From: Agrobacterium leguminum
GTDB lineage: Bacteria > Pseudomonadota > Alphaproteobacteria > Rhizobiales > Rhizobiaceae
Reading direction: 5' to 3'
Assembly (NCBI RefSeq): GCF_015704895.1
Contig: NZ_JADQWB010000024.1
Span: forward strand, 1 to 60,508
DNA: 60,508 nucleotides
The position numbers and the translations under genes are program-made. Below are positions 33,057 to 41,356 of the stretch, piece by piece. Each line of letters starts with the position of its first letter. The first letter of the stretch is position 1. Below the pieces are notes generated by a model. The model worked only from the letters and a program-made list of their open reading frames with translations. It did no database searches and was not told the origin of the DNA.

Positions 33057-34229
33057 ATGAAATTACGGATCACCGCCGCCATCGCGGCCATCTGCTTCAG
33101 TACTGCCGCTTATGCCGAGACCATCAAGGTGGGCGTGGTCGGTCCGTTCTCCGGCCCCTTCGCGCTGCAGGGCAAGAACTTCAAGGCCGGCATCGATGCC
33201 TGGTTCGCCCTTCACGGCAACAAGGTCGGCGACGATACGGTCGAGGTCGTCTATCGCGATGTGCCGCAGGCCGATCCGGCGCAGTCCAAGGCGCTGGCGC
33301 AGGAACTGGTGGTGAAGGAAGGTGTGCAATATCTCGCCGGCTTCTATTTCACCCCCGACGCCATGGCCGTCACGCCTTTGCTGAAGCAGGGCAACGTGCC
33401 GATGGTCATCATGAATGCCGCCACCTCGGCCATCGTGACCAAGAGCCCCTATGTGGTGCGCACCTCGTTCACCACCTGGCAGACCTCCACCCCCATCGCC
33501 AAGGTGGCCTTTGATGGCGGCGTGAAGAAGGTCATCTCGCTGGTCAGCGATTATGGTCCGGGCGTCGATGCCGAGAACGCCTTCAAGGCGGCCTTCACCG
33601 CCGCCGGCGGTGAGGTTGTCGAAACCATCCGCATGCCGCTTTCCACCAATGATTTCAGCCCGATCATGCAGCGCGTGAAGGATTCCGGCGCGCAAGGCGT
33701 CTTCGCCTTCCTGCCGTCGGGCCCGACCACGCTCGGCTTCGTCAAGGCCTTCAACGATAACGGCCTGAAATCCGCAGGCGTCAAGCTCTTCGCACCGGGC
33801 GATCTGACGCAGGAATCCGACCTGCCGGCGCTTGGCGAAGCCGCACTCGGCATGCAGACGACCTTCCACTACGCCGTCTCGCATGATTCCCCTGAGAACA
33901 AGACCTTCGTGGAAGCCGCCGCCAAGGCGATCGGCAATCCGAAGGAGCTCTCCTTCCCTTCCGTCGGCGCCTTTGACGGCATGTATGTCATCAGCAAGAT
34001 GATTGAGGCCACCGGCGGCAAACAGGATGCGGAAAAGGCGGTGGACGCGGTGAAGGGTCTTTCCTGGACAAGCCCGCGCGGCCCTGTCAGCATCGATCCG
34101 GAAAGCCGCCACATCACGCAGAACATCTATCTGCGCGAAGTGGCCAAGGGCGATGACGGCAATTATTACAACAAGGAAGTCCAGACCTTCGAAAAGCAGG
34201 GCGATCCGGGCCTCGCCGCCGCGAAATAA
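33057..34229 (+). CDS. pcaM: Protocatechuate ABC transporter binding protein
   Basis: 390-residue Leu/Ile/Val-type (Peripla_BP_6) periplasmic protein with a signal peptide MKLRITAAIAAICFSTAAYA. Family segments: VGVVGPFSGPFALQGKNFKAGIDAW and SLVSDYGPGVDAENAFKAAF. The ATG has GGGAGGAAATC upstream. Gene order (binding protein, two permeases, two ATPases) and the PcaQ box match the pcaMNVWX system described in S. meliloti, so I infer protocatechuate uptake. Without that box the sequence alone would only say branched-chain-type substrate. Confidence 0.82.
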   Translation: MKLRITAAIAAICFSTAAYAETIKVGVVGPFSGPFALQGKNFKAGIDAWFALHGNKVGDDTVEVVYRDVPQADPAQSKALAQELVVKEGVQYLAGFYFTPDAMAVTPLLKQGNVPMVIMNAATSAIVTKSPYVVRTSFTTWQTSTPIAKVAFDGGVKKVISLVSDYGPGVDAENAFKAAFTAAGGEVVETIRMPLSTNDFSPIMQRVKDSGAQGVFAFLPSGPTTLGFVKAFNDNGLKSAGVKLFAPGDLTQESDLPALGEAALGMQTTFHYAVSHDSPENKTFVEAAAKAIGNPKELSFPSVGAFDGMYVISKMIEATGGKQDAEKAVDAVKGLSWTSPRGPVSIDPESRHITQNIYLREVAKGDDGNYYNKEVQTFEKQGDPGLAAAK

Positions 34230-34251
34230 CGGCGGTTTGTAGAGATGTTCC

Positions 34252-34270
34252 GGGCCGCCCGTCGCGGCCC
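34252..34270 (+). promoter_or_regulatory. Short hairpin between pcaM and pcaN
   Basis: GGGCCG-CCCGTCG-CGGCCC, a 6-bp G/C stem 22 bp after the pcaM stop. It probably protects the binding-protein mRNA or lowers read-through into the permeases. Confidence 0.4.
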
Positions 34271-34316
34271 GTCTCCGGCCCGGATGGGCATTGCAGCACC
34301 GGGAGGAATTTTCAGC

Positions 34317-35180
34317 ATGCAGACGGTCTTCAGCATCCTTGTCGATGCGCTTGCCTATGGCATGGTCCTGTTCATCATCTCCATCGGCCTTTCGGTGACG
34401 ATGGGGCTGATGCGGGTGGTCAATCTGGCGCATGGCGCCTTCGCCATGATCGGCGGTTATCTCGCCTCCTATGCCGCCCATGGCCTCGGTCTCGGTTATG
34501 CCGTGGCGATCCTCGTCGCCATCGTCGGCACCATCGTCATCGCCATTCCGCTTGAGCGCTTCCTCTATCGCCGCATCTATGGCGCGCCGGAGCTGACACA
34601 GGTGCTGATGACCATCGGCATCACGTTTTGCATCATCGGCATCGCCAATTTCGTCTTCGGGCCGACGCTGAAGACCATTCCGCTGCCGCAGCAACTGGCC
34701 GGCCCCACCGATCTCGGCTTCCGCACCATCGCCACGCATCGCATCTTCGCCATTGCCTGCGGTCTTGCCGTGGCCGGCGCGCTGTGGTTCACCTTCGAAA
34801 AGACCGCCTTCGGCATCAAGCTGCGCGCTGCTGTCGATAATGCCGCCATGGCGGCCGCACTCGGCGTGCGCACCGAGATCATCTATGCCGTCAGCTTCGC
34901 CATCGCCGTCGGCCTTGCCGCCATGGGCGGCGTCATCGGCGCGGAATTGCTGCCGGTCGAACCCTATTATGCGCTGCGTTATATGGTGACCTTCCTCGTG
35001 GTGGTCTCGGTCGGCGGCGCGGGCTCCATTCCGGGCGCGCTGATCGCCTGCCTGCTGCTCGGCGCCATCGATACGACCGGGCGGTATCTCGCGCCGGAAT
35101 ATGGCGAATTCTTCTTTTACCTGGCGGTCATCGTGATCATCACGCTGTTCCCGCGCGGCCTTCTCGGAAGGGCGAAATGA
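34317..35180 (+). CDS. pcaN: Protocatechuate ABC transporter permease (LivH type)
   Basis: 287-residue membrane protein of the LivH class: the N-terminal GMVLFIISIGLSVTMGLMRVVNLAHGAFAMIGGY segment is diagnostic. About eight membrane helices. The ATG at 34317 has GGGAGGAAT upstream; an earlier in-frame start at 34245 falls in the hairpin region. It pairs with the LivM-type permease starting 1 bp after its stop. Confidence 0.85.
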   Translation: MQTVFSILVDALAYGMVLFIISIGLSVTMGLMRVVNLAHGAFAMIGGYLASYAAHGLGLGYAVAILVAIVGTIVIAIPLERFLYRRIYGAPELTQVLMTIGITFCIIGIANFVFGPTLKTIPLPQQLAGPTDLGFRTIATHRIFAIACGLAVAGALWFTFEKTAFGIKLRAAVDNAAMAAALGVRTEIIYAVSFAIAVGLAAMGGVIGAELLPVEPYYALRYMVTFLVVVSVGGAGSIPGALIACLLLGAIDTTGRYLAPEYGEFFFYLAVIVIITLFPRGLLGRAK

Positions 35181-35181
35181 G

Positions 35182-36189
35182 ATGGCGGTGCTCATGAACG
35201 ACGTGACTGAAACGGCAGAGATCCCGAAGGCGCGCTCGCCGCTGCGCACGCTTGCGGGACCGCTCCTCATCATTATCGCCGCCATTGCCGGTTATTACCT
35301 GTTTCCGGATAATCTGGCGCTTCTGACCCGCATCATCGCCATTGCTCTCTTGGTGCTGTCGATCGATCTCGTCACCGGTTATTGCGGCGTCGCCACGCTT
35401 GGCCATGCCGCGCTCTTCGGTGCGGGCGCCTATGCCGCCGGCATTGCCGCCGCCCATTTCGAGATAACCGATCCGCTTTTGATGACCGTGATCGGCGCGG
35501 CTGCGGGCGGCGTCGCCGGGCTGGTCTCCGGTACGGTTCTCTTGCGCGCCCACGGCTTGCCGCAGCTCGTTCTTTCCATCGCCGTCATCCACCTGTTCCA
35601 TGAGGCGGCCAACAAGGCATCGGGCTGGACGGACGGCAGCGACGGTCTTGCCGGCGTTTCCCCGGACGCGCTGTTCGGCACCTTCGAATTCGACCTTTTC
35701 GGCCGCACCGCCTATATTTACGGCGTCTGTCTGCTGCTCGTCGTCTTCCTCGCTCTCAGGGTCGTGGTCAACTCGCCCTTTGGCATGTTGTGTCGCGGCG
35801 TCAAGCAGGACAGCATCCGCATTCAGGCCATGGGCGGCGCCGTCAACGGCACGATTTTGAAGATGTTTGTCATATCGGGCATCGTCGCCGGCATTGGCGG
35901 TGCGCTTAACGCCATTTCCACCCAGGTCGTCGGCCTCGATAGCCTCAGCTTCACGCTTTCGGCCGAAGCGCTGGTCATGCTGGTGCTCGGCGGCGCGGGT
36001 TCGCTTTACGGCGCGCTGATCGGCACCGTCACCTTCATGTGGTTCGAAGATGTCGTTTCCGCCGCCAATCCGTTCCACTGGCTCACCATTGTCGGCCTGC
36101 TGCTGATTGCCGTCGTGCTTTTTGCGCCGCGCGGGCTTTATGGCGCGGGTGAGCAGATCATCGCGCGCATCCGTGGAGGTCGCAAATGA
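35182..36189 (+). CDS. pcaV: Protocatechuate ABC transporter permease (LivM type)
   Basis: 335-residue LivM-class permease. Typical segments: IDLVTGYCGVATLGHAALFGAGAYAAGI and a conserved FGMLCRGVKQDSIRIQAMG cytoplasmic loop. The start could be 35182 or the ATG at 35194. Its stop overlaps the next ATPase start (ATGA), so the two are translationally coupled. Confidence 0.85.
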   Translation: MAVLMNDVTETAEIPKARSPLRTLAGPLLIIIAAIAGYYLFPDNLALLTRIIAIALLVLSIDLVTGYCGVATLGHAALFGAGAYAAGIAAAHFEITDPLLMTVIGAAAGGVAGLVSGTVLLRAHGLPQLVLSIAVIHLFHEAANKASGWTDGSDGLAGVSPDALFGTFEFDLFGRTAYIYGVCLLLVVFLALRVVVNSPFGMLCRGVKQDSIRIQAMGGAVNGTILKMFVISGIVAGIGGALNAISTQVVGLDSLSFTLSAEALVMLVLGGAGSLYGALIGTVTFMWFEDVVSAANPFHWLTIVGLLLIAVVLFAPRGLYGAGEQIIARIRGGRK

Positions 36190-36950
36190 GCGCCATTTTC
36201 GAAGTCTCCGGCCTCAAGAAGAATTTCGGGGGCCTCGTCGTCACCAACAATGTCTCGCTGTCGCTTTCGCCGGGGGACCGCACGGTGCTGATCGGCCCCA
36301 ATGGCGCCGGCAAGACCACCTTCGTCAATCTCGTCACCGGCAATATCAAGCCCTCGGCCGGCACGGTGCGCATTGCCGGCGAAGACGTGACCGGCCTCAG
36401 CGCCAGCCAGCGGGTGAAGCGCGGCCTCGTGCGGTCCTTCCAGGTCACAAGGCTGTTTCAGGACATGACGCCGGAGGAACACGTGGCGCTCGCCATTCTC
36501 CAGCGCGAAGGCAAGACGGGCCGGATTTTCGGCCGTTACCGCGCCATGCCTGCGGTGATGAGCGAAGCCCGCGATATTCTCGGCACGCTTGGCCTTCTCG
36601 CACTTGCCGAAACAAAGGTACGCGAAATTGCCTATGGCCAGCAGCGGCTGATCGAGATCGCGCTTGCCATGGCGCTTCGCCCGAAAATCCTGCTGCTGGA
36701 CGAACCGGCCGCCGGCGTGCCTTCCACGGAAACCGCGCGCATCGAACAGGCGCTCGACCGGCTGCCGGCCGATCTCGCGATCCTGATGATCGAGCACGAC
36801 ATGGATCTGGTCTTCCGTTTTGCCAAACGTGTGGTGGTGCTCGCCGCAGGCGCGGTCATCTTCGACGGTTCGCCTGAAGACGTCACCAGCAATGCGGAAG
36901 TCCGCCAAGCTTATCTGGGAAGTTACGCCGATGCCCGCAGCGCCGCTTGA
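36186..36950 (+). CDS. pcaW: Protocatechuate ABC transporter ATPase (LivG type)
   Basis: 254-residue ATPase. Walker A GPNGAGKTT, Walker B LLLDEPAAGVP and the switch His in IEHDMDLVF. The signature reads IAYGQQRLIEIA, the usual LivG variant of LSGGQ. It overlaps pcaV by 4 bp and pcaX by 20 bp, indicating tight coupling of the two ATPases. Confidence 0.87.
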   Translation: MSAIFEVSGLKKNFGGLVVTNNVSLSLSPGDRTVLIGPNGAGKTTFVNLVTGNIKPSAGTVRIAGEDVTGLSASQRVKRGLVRSFQVTRLFQDMTPEEHVALAILQREGKTGRIFGRYRAMPAVMSEARDILGTLGLLALAETKVREIAYGQQRLIEIALAMALRPKILLLDEPAAGVPSTETARIEQALDRLPADLAILMIEHDMDLVFRFAKRVVVLAAGAVIFDGSPEDVTSNAEVRQAYLGSYADARSAA

Positions 36951-37647
36951 AATCGTCAACCTCACCGCCGGTTATGGCCCGACAAGGGTCATCGAGGGCC
37001 TGTCGCTTTCCGTGCCGTCGGGCTCGCGTTTTGCGGTTCTTGGCCGCAACGGCGTCGGCAAAACCAGCCTCTTCGCCACGCTGGCCGGCCAGACGAAACG
37101 CTTCGCCGGCGATATCCGCATCGGCGGGCAGGACATCGCCGCCCTGCCGAGTGCCGCCCGCGCCAAAGCCGGCCTCGGCTACGTGCCGCAGACGCGGGAT
37201 GTGTTTCCCACCCTCACCGTCGAGGAAAATCTCTTCGTCGGTCTCAAGACCCGGCCGAAATCGGCCATCGAGGAAGCCTACACGCTGTTTCCGCGCCTGA
37301 AGGAGCGCCGCCGCAATCTCGGCTCACAACTTTCCGGCGGCGAACAGCAGATGCTCTCCACCGCCCGCACCATTCTCGGCCAGCCGCGCGTGCTGCTTCT
37401 CGACGAACCGCTGGAAGGCCTCGCTCCCGTCATCTGCGAGGAGCTGATGGCCGCCTTCTCCAAACTGGCGCAATCGGGCGAAATGACCATTCTCCTCGTC
37501 GAACAGCGCATCCAGATGGCCATCGACTTCGCCGACCACGCCATCATCATGGAACGCGGCCGCATCGTCTGGGAAGGGCCGTCGAGCGACCTTGCGGAGA
37601 ACCCGGATATTATCGACACGCATCTTGGGGTTGGCGGGCTGCACTGA
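36931..37647 (+). CDS. pcaX: Protocatechuate ABC transporter ATPase (LivF type)
   Basis: 238-residue ATPase. Walker A GRNGVGKTS, LivF-type GLGYVPQTRDVFPTLTVEENL, signature LSGGEQQM, Walker B VLLLDEPLEGLAP and VEQRIQMAIDFADHAIIMERG. Last gene of the operon; repeat copy B follows 17 bp after the stop and could act as its transcript end. Confidence 0.87.
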   Translation: MPAAPLEIVNLTAGYGPTRVIEGLSLSVPSGSRFAVLGRNGVGKTSLFATLAGQTKRFAGDIRIGGQDIAALPSAARAKAGLGYVPQTRDVFPTLTVEENLFVGLKTRPKSAIEEAYTLFPRLKERRRNLGSQLSGGEQQMLSTARTILGQPRVLLLDEPLEGLAPVICEELMAAFSKLAQSGEMTILLVEQRIQMAIDFADHAIIMERGRIVWEGPSSDLAENPDIIDTHLGVGGLH

Positions 37648-37664
37648 GCCCCCACCACCACCCT

Positions 37665-37774
37665 CATTCCTGTGCTTGTCACAGGAATCCAGCCAGCCCA
37701 AGTCCTTGGGCTGGAAGGACTCTCTCGCCGCGCAGACGCGCGTCGGCTGGATCCCTGTGACAAGCACAGGGATG
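37665..37774. repeat. Intergenic palindromic repeat, copy B
   Basis: Left arm hairpin TTCCTGTG-CTTGT-CACAGGAA, right arm hairpin TCCCTGTG-ACAAG-CACAGGGA, with the CAGCCCAAG-TC-CTTGGGCTG hairpin and the GCGCG block between. Same orientation as copy C; the two lie on either side of the GIY-YIG gene. The right flank GAGTGTG..TGACC recurs after copy C. Confidence 0.92.
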
Positions 37775-37820
37775 AGGTGAGTGTGTGGTGACCGTCAGTG
37801 GCTTGGTCATAAGGCGTGGG

Positions 37821-38111
37821 TCACAGGCCATGCAGATGAGCAGATATATCACCCCAATCCGGATTGGTGCTTTCAATCAGATTGAGCTTCCATTGCCGCG
37901 GCCATTTCTTGATCGTTTTTTCGCGCGTAATAGCGCTCGTCAACAGGTCGTATTCCTCGAACCACACGAGCATCTTCACGCCATATCGCGAAGTAAAGCC
38001 GGGTGTTAGTTCATTCTGATGTTCGAAAATCCTGTTCGGCAAATCCTTCGTCACACCAGTATAGAGCGTGCCGTTTCGTTTGGATGCTAAAATATAAACG
38101 TAACCCTTCAT
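37821..38111 (-). CDS. GIY-YIG nuclease superfamily protein
   Basis: 96-residue stand-alone GIY-YIG domain. Seen: YVYILASKRNGTLYTGVT (GIY and YIG equivalents YVY and YTG) near the N-terminus, NRIFEHQNELTPGFTSRYG with the conserved Arg/His region, and REKTIKKWPRQWKLNLIE near the end with the catalytic Glu region. I use the ATG at 38111, which gives the usual length; a TTG at 38147 is possible. No ribosome site is obvious. The gene lies alone between repeat copies B and C, in DNA with lower G+C. Such small nucleases occur in many copies in alphaproteobacterial genomes; their role is unknown. Confidence 0.85.
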   Translation of the reverse strand: MKGYVYILASKRNGTLYTGVTKDLPNRIFEHQNELTPGFTSRYGVKMLVWFEEYDLLTSAITREKTIKKWPRQWKLNLIESTNPDWGDISAHLHGL

Positions 38112-38169
38112 GTATAATAAGATGCATTCTATCTGAGTATTCCGCAAGGGAGGACACTACACTCCCCCT

Positions 38170-38280
38170 CATTCCTGTGCCTGTCACAGGAATCCAGTCA
38201 GCCCAAGTCCTTGGGCTGGAAGGAGTTGTTTCGCCGCGCAGACGCGCGTCGGCTGGATCCCTGTGACAGGCACAGGGATG
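38170..38280. repeat. Intergenic palindromic repeat, copy C
   Basis: Left arm TTCCTGTG-CCTGT-CACAGGAA, right arm TCCCTGTG-ACAGG-CACAGGGA. Compared with copy B, T to C in the left loop and A to G in the right arm keep the two arms complementary. Flanking ACACTCCCC (38157 region) and GGGGAGTGT after the element extend the inversion. It lies between the GIY-YIG gene and iolR; the 304-bp gap 38112-38415 holds this, the IolR box and no gene. Confidence 0.92.
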
Positions 38281-38353
38281 AGGGGAGTGTGCCTGACCAT
38301 CCCTTTCCATACTCAACCCACCCACCTCATTTACCTCTTCCTAAAAAACCCAA

Positions 38354-38369
38354 TGGAATAAAAATTCCA
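38354..38369. promoter_or_regulatory. IolR box before iolR
   Basis: TGGAAT-AAAA-ATTCCA, a perfect inverted repeat containing GGAA-N6-TTCC, the form reported for the IolR site in Sinorhizobium meliloti. It lies 46 bp upstream of the iolR start, so iolR is probably self-regulated. A further inverted pair GTGCA (38381) / TGCAC (38399) sits between it and the gene. Confidence 0.75.
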
Positions 38370-38415
38370 CTGCAGTTAAAGTGCACACGATTTCAGTCTG
38401 CACAAAGGAACGACA

Positions 38416-39231
38416 ATGACGGCAATCGAGGCGCCAGAATCCGTAAAGGCTTTTGAGGAGCGGTTGCTCCAGGTCGCGGAGGGTTTGCCGAAACGATTGC
38501 GGCAATGCGCCGATTATGTCGCCTCCAATCAGGATCGCATCGCCGTTTCCACCGTCGCCGAAATGGCGGAAGGGGCTGGCGTGCAGCCCTCGGCCTTCAT
38601 GCGTTTTTGCCAGATCATGGGCTTTTCCGGCTTTTCGGAAATGCAGCGGCTGTTCCGTGATTCCTATGTCGGCGGCTGGCCGGATTATGCCACGCGACTC
38701 GACCATCTGCGGGAGAAGGGCGATGAAAGCGCATCCGGCCTGCTTGCCGAATTCGTGGAGGCCGGCCGTTCCTCGCTGGAAATGCTGCTGAAATCGGTCG
38801 ATACCCGCCAGCTTGACGAGGCGGTTTCGGCGCTGGCGAAAGCGCGCACCGTGCATATCATCGGTCTGCGGCGCTCTTTCCCCATTGCCAGCTATCTCGC
38901 TTACGCCTTCGAGAAGATGAAGGTGCCGGCGGTTCTGCACAGTGCGGTCGGCGGGCTCGGCAATATCAGCGCCATTTCCCGTGACGACGCGCTGATCGCG
39001 ATCACCTTTTCTCCCTATTCCGCGGAAACGCTGGAGCTGGCGGAAAACGCCCGCGCCAACGGTATTCCGGTCGTGGCGCTTTCCGATTCCGCCGTCAATC
39101 CGCTGCGCAAATCCGGCGCGACGCTGCTGACCGTCACCGAGATCGATTTCGGCGCGTTCCGCTCGCTTTCCGCCACGCTCTGTCTGGCCATTACGCTGGC
39201 CGTGGCTGTGGGAACGCGCAAAACAGCCTGA
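38416..39231 (+). CDS. iolR: RpiR-family regulator of inositol genes
   Basis: 271 residues: N-terminal RpiR helix-turn-helix (about 20-75; LPKRLRQCADYVASNQDRIAVSTVAEMAEGAGVQPSAFMRFCQIMGFSGF) and a C-terminal SIS sugar-phosphate-binding domain (VHIIGLRRSFPIASYLAYAFEKM). In S. meliloti an RpiR-type IolR represses iol genes. The gene heads the iolRCDEB order here and is preceded by a GGAA-N6-TTCC box. Confidence 0.9.
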   Translation: MTAIEAPESVKAFEERLLQVAEGLPKRLRQCADYVASNQDRIAVSTVAEMAEGAGVQPSAFMRFCQIMGFSGFSEMQRLFRDSYVGGWPDYATRLDHLREKGDESASGLLAEFVEAGRSSLEMLLKSVDTRQLDEAVSALAKARTVHIIGLRRSFPIASYLAYAFEKMKVPAVLHSAVGGLGNISAISRDDALIAITFSPYSAETLELAENARANGIPVVALSDSAVNPLRKSGATLLTVTEIDFGAFRSLSATLCLAITLAVAVGTRKTA

Positions 39232-39321
39232 ATATTTTTATTGAAAACGGAAAAAATAGAATTTATGATCCAAATCCATGAAACGGGCATTCCATAATCG
39301 TCCGTCTCGTGACGAACGAAA

Positions 39322-39390
39322 ATGAGCGGAGGAGGCTCATCGGAGCGGGATGGCGAAAGATGCGGGCGATCGTCGCCTGAATGCTGCTCC
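39322..39390 (+). promoter_or_regulatory. Structured leader of iolC, shares a motif with the 47.6-kb leader
   Basis: First a small hairpin ATGAGC-N7-GCTCAT (39322-39340), then a stem-loop (39342-39390) that opens GGAGCGGGATGGCGAAAG and closes TCGCCTGAATGCTGCTCC. Outer GGAGC/GCTCC and inner GGCGA/TCGCC strands pair. The same opening and closing sequences occur before the hydroxyacid dehydrogenase gene at 47.6 kb. It ends 49 nt upstream of the iolC TTG start. No known class was recognised. Confidence 0.55.
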
Positions 39391-39439
39391 AGACATGTGA
39401 GGCAGACCGTACCGAGGTGCGGTGCTAAGGAGGAACCTT

Positions 39440-41356
39440 TTGAAAAAACTTGATCTCATCACGATCGGGCGCTCGTCTGTCGATCTGTACGGTTCGCAGG
39501 TCGGCGGCCGTCTGGAGGACATGGCCTCCTTTGCCAAATATATCGGCGGCTCTCCCACCAATATCGCAGCCGGCGCTGCACGCCTCGGGCTCAACAGCGC
39601 CGTCATCACCCGTGTCGGCGATGAGCATATGGGCCGCTTTATCCGCGAACAGCTGGTGCGCGAAGGCGTCGATGTGCGCGGTGTGAAGACGGACCCGGAG
39701 CGGCTGACCGCGCTGGTGCTGCTCGGCATTCGCGACCAGAACCAGTTCCCGCTGATCTTCTATCGCGAAAACTGCGCCGACATGGCGCTCAGCGAAGACG
39801 ATATCGATCCCGCCTTCATTGCCGAGGCAGGCTGCGTCTGCGCCACCGGCACGCATCTGTCGCATCCGAAGACGGAAGCGGCCGTGCTGAAGGCGCTGAA
39901 ACTCGCCCGCGAAAATGGCGCAAAGACCGCGCTCGATATCGATTACCGCCCCAATCTCTGGGGTGTGGCCGGCCACGGCGATGGCGAGAGCCGTTTCGTC
40001 GAATCGCAGAAGGTCACCGCCAAGCTGCAATCCACCCTGCACCTCTTCGACCTGATCGTCGGCACGGAAGAGGAATTCCACATTGCCGGCGGCTCCACCG
40101 ATACGCTGACCGCGCTGAACGCCGTGCGCAAGGTCTCGAATGCGACGCTGGTATGCAAGCGCGGCCCGATGGGTGCTTCGGTTTTCGCCGGCGACATTCC
40201 TGCCAGCCTCGACGATGGCGAGACGGGCGAGGGTTTCCCGATCGAGGTCTTCAATGTTCTAGGGGCCGGCGATGGCTTCATGGCCGGGCTGTTTCGCGGC
40301 TGGCTGCGCGGCGAAGACTGGCCGACGACGCTGAAATATGCCAATGCCTGCGGCGCCTTCGCCGTCTCCCGCCATGGCTGCACGCCCGCCTATCCAAGCT
40401 GGGAGGAGCTGCAATATTTCTTCAAGGCCGGCATTCGCAACAAGGCGCTGCGCAAGGACGAGGCGCTGGAGCAGGTGCACTGGTCGACCAACCGCAAGGG
40501 CGACTGGGACACGATGCGCGTCTTCGCCTTCGACCACCGCATGCAGCTGGAAGCCATCGCCGACGAGCTTGGCGTCAAGCACGAGCAGATCGGCGCTTTC
40601 AAGAAACTCTGCCTTCAGGCCGCACAGCAGGTTGCCGGCGACAAGCCGGGTTACGGCATTCTCTGCGACGGTCGTCTCGGCCGTGACGCCCTGTTTGCCG
40701 CCAGCGGCTCGGGCCTCTGGATCGGCCGCCCGGTGGAATGGCCGGGTTCGCGCCCGCTGACGCTGGAACCCGATCTCGGCAAGGATTTCGGCGGTCTCTC
40801 CGAATGGCCGCTTGAAAATGTCGTCAAGGTTCTGTGTTTTTATCATCCCGACGATGCGGATGAGATGCGCGCCACGCAGGAAGAGACGGTCATGCGTCTG
40901 TTCCAGGCGACACGCCGCAACCGGCTGGAAATGCTGCTGGAGGTCATTCCCTCCAAGGTCGGCCCGACCGACGATTTGACCGCCGCCCGCATCATCGAGC
41001 GCTTTTACGAGATCGGGGTCTATCCCGACTGGTGGAAGCTGGAGCCGATGAAGACCCGCGCGGCCTGGAAGAATGCCTGCGACGCGGTGCATCGCAACGA
41101 TCCTTACGTGCGAGGCATCGTCGTTCTCGGTCTCGACGCACCGCAAAGCGAGTTGGAAGAGAGCTTCCGCCTTGCCGCCGGTTTCGATCTGGTCAAAGGT
41201 TTCGCCGTTGGCCGCACGATTTTCGCGGATGCCGCCCGCAGCTGGCTCGGTGGCAAGATGACCGATGAGGAAGCGGTCAGGGATATGGCGCAGCGCTATA
41301 CCAGCCTGTGCCGCATTTGGGATGAGGCGCGCGCCAAAAAGGGAGAGGCAGCGTGA
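39440..41356 (+). CDS. iolC: 5-dehydro-2-deoxygluconokinase fused to DUF2090
   Basis: 638 residues. The N-terminal PfkB kinase domain (1 to about 320) has GRSSVDLYG, GGSPTNIAAGAARLG and the catalytic GAGDGF (Asp about 278). It phosphorylates 5-dehydro-2-deoxygluconate. The C-terminal DUF2090 domain (about 330-635; FAFDHRMQLEAIADE, CFYHPDDADEM) resembles class I aldolases and may do the IolJ step. The long fused form is normal in rhizobia. The TTG start at 39440 is set by AAGGAGGAA 6 bp upstream; a GTG at 39422 would precede that site. A 208-bp gap with a structured leader separates it from iolR. It overlaps iolD by 4 bp. Confidence 0.93.
   Translation: MKKLDLITIGRSSVDLYGSQVGGRLEDMASFAKYIGGSPTNIAAGAARLGLNSAVITRVGDEHMGRFIREQLVREGVDVRGVKTDPERLTALVLLGIRDQNQFPLIFYRENCADMALSEDDIDPAFIAEAGCVCATGTHLSHPKTEAAVLKALKLARENGAKTALDIDYRPNLWGVAGHGDGESRFVESQKVTAKLQSTLHLFDLIVGTEEEFHIAGGSTDTLTALNAVRKVSNATLVCKRGPMGASVFAGDIPASLDDGETGEGFPIEVFNVLGAGDGFMAGLFRGWLRGEDWPTTLKYANACGAFAVSRHGCTPAYPSWEELQYFFKAGIRNKALRKDEALEQVHWSTNRKGDWDTMRVFAFDHRMQLEAIADELGVKHEQIGAFKKLCLQAAQQVAGDKPGYGILCDGRLGRDALFAASGSGLWIGRPVEWPGSRPLTLEPDLGKDFGGLSEWPLENVVKVLCFYHPDDADEMRATQEETVMRLFQATRRNRLEMLLEVIPSKVGPTDDLTAARIIERFYEIGVYPDWWKLEPMKTRAAWKNACDAVHRNDPYVRGIVVLGLDAPQSELEESFRLAAGFDLVKGFAVGRTIFADAARSWLGGKMTDEEAVRDMAQRYTSLCRIWDEARAKKGEAA

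Noticed and set aside
33063..35285. Open frame of 740 codons on the minus strand
   Set aside because: Antisense to pcaM and pcaN, whose products have clear signal peptide and membrane features.
37821..38280. GIY-YIG gene with repeats considered as a group I intron or intein
   Set aside because: No intron core or split host gene is visible; the gene is intergenic and encodes only the nuclease domain.
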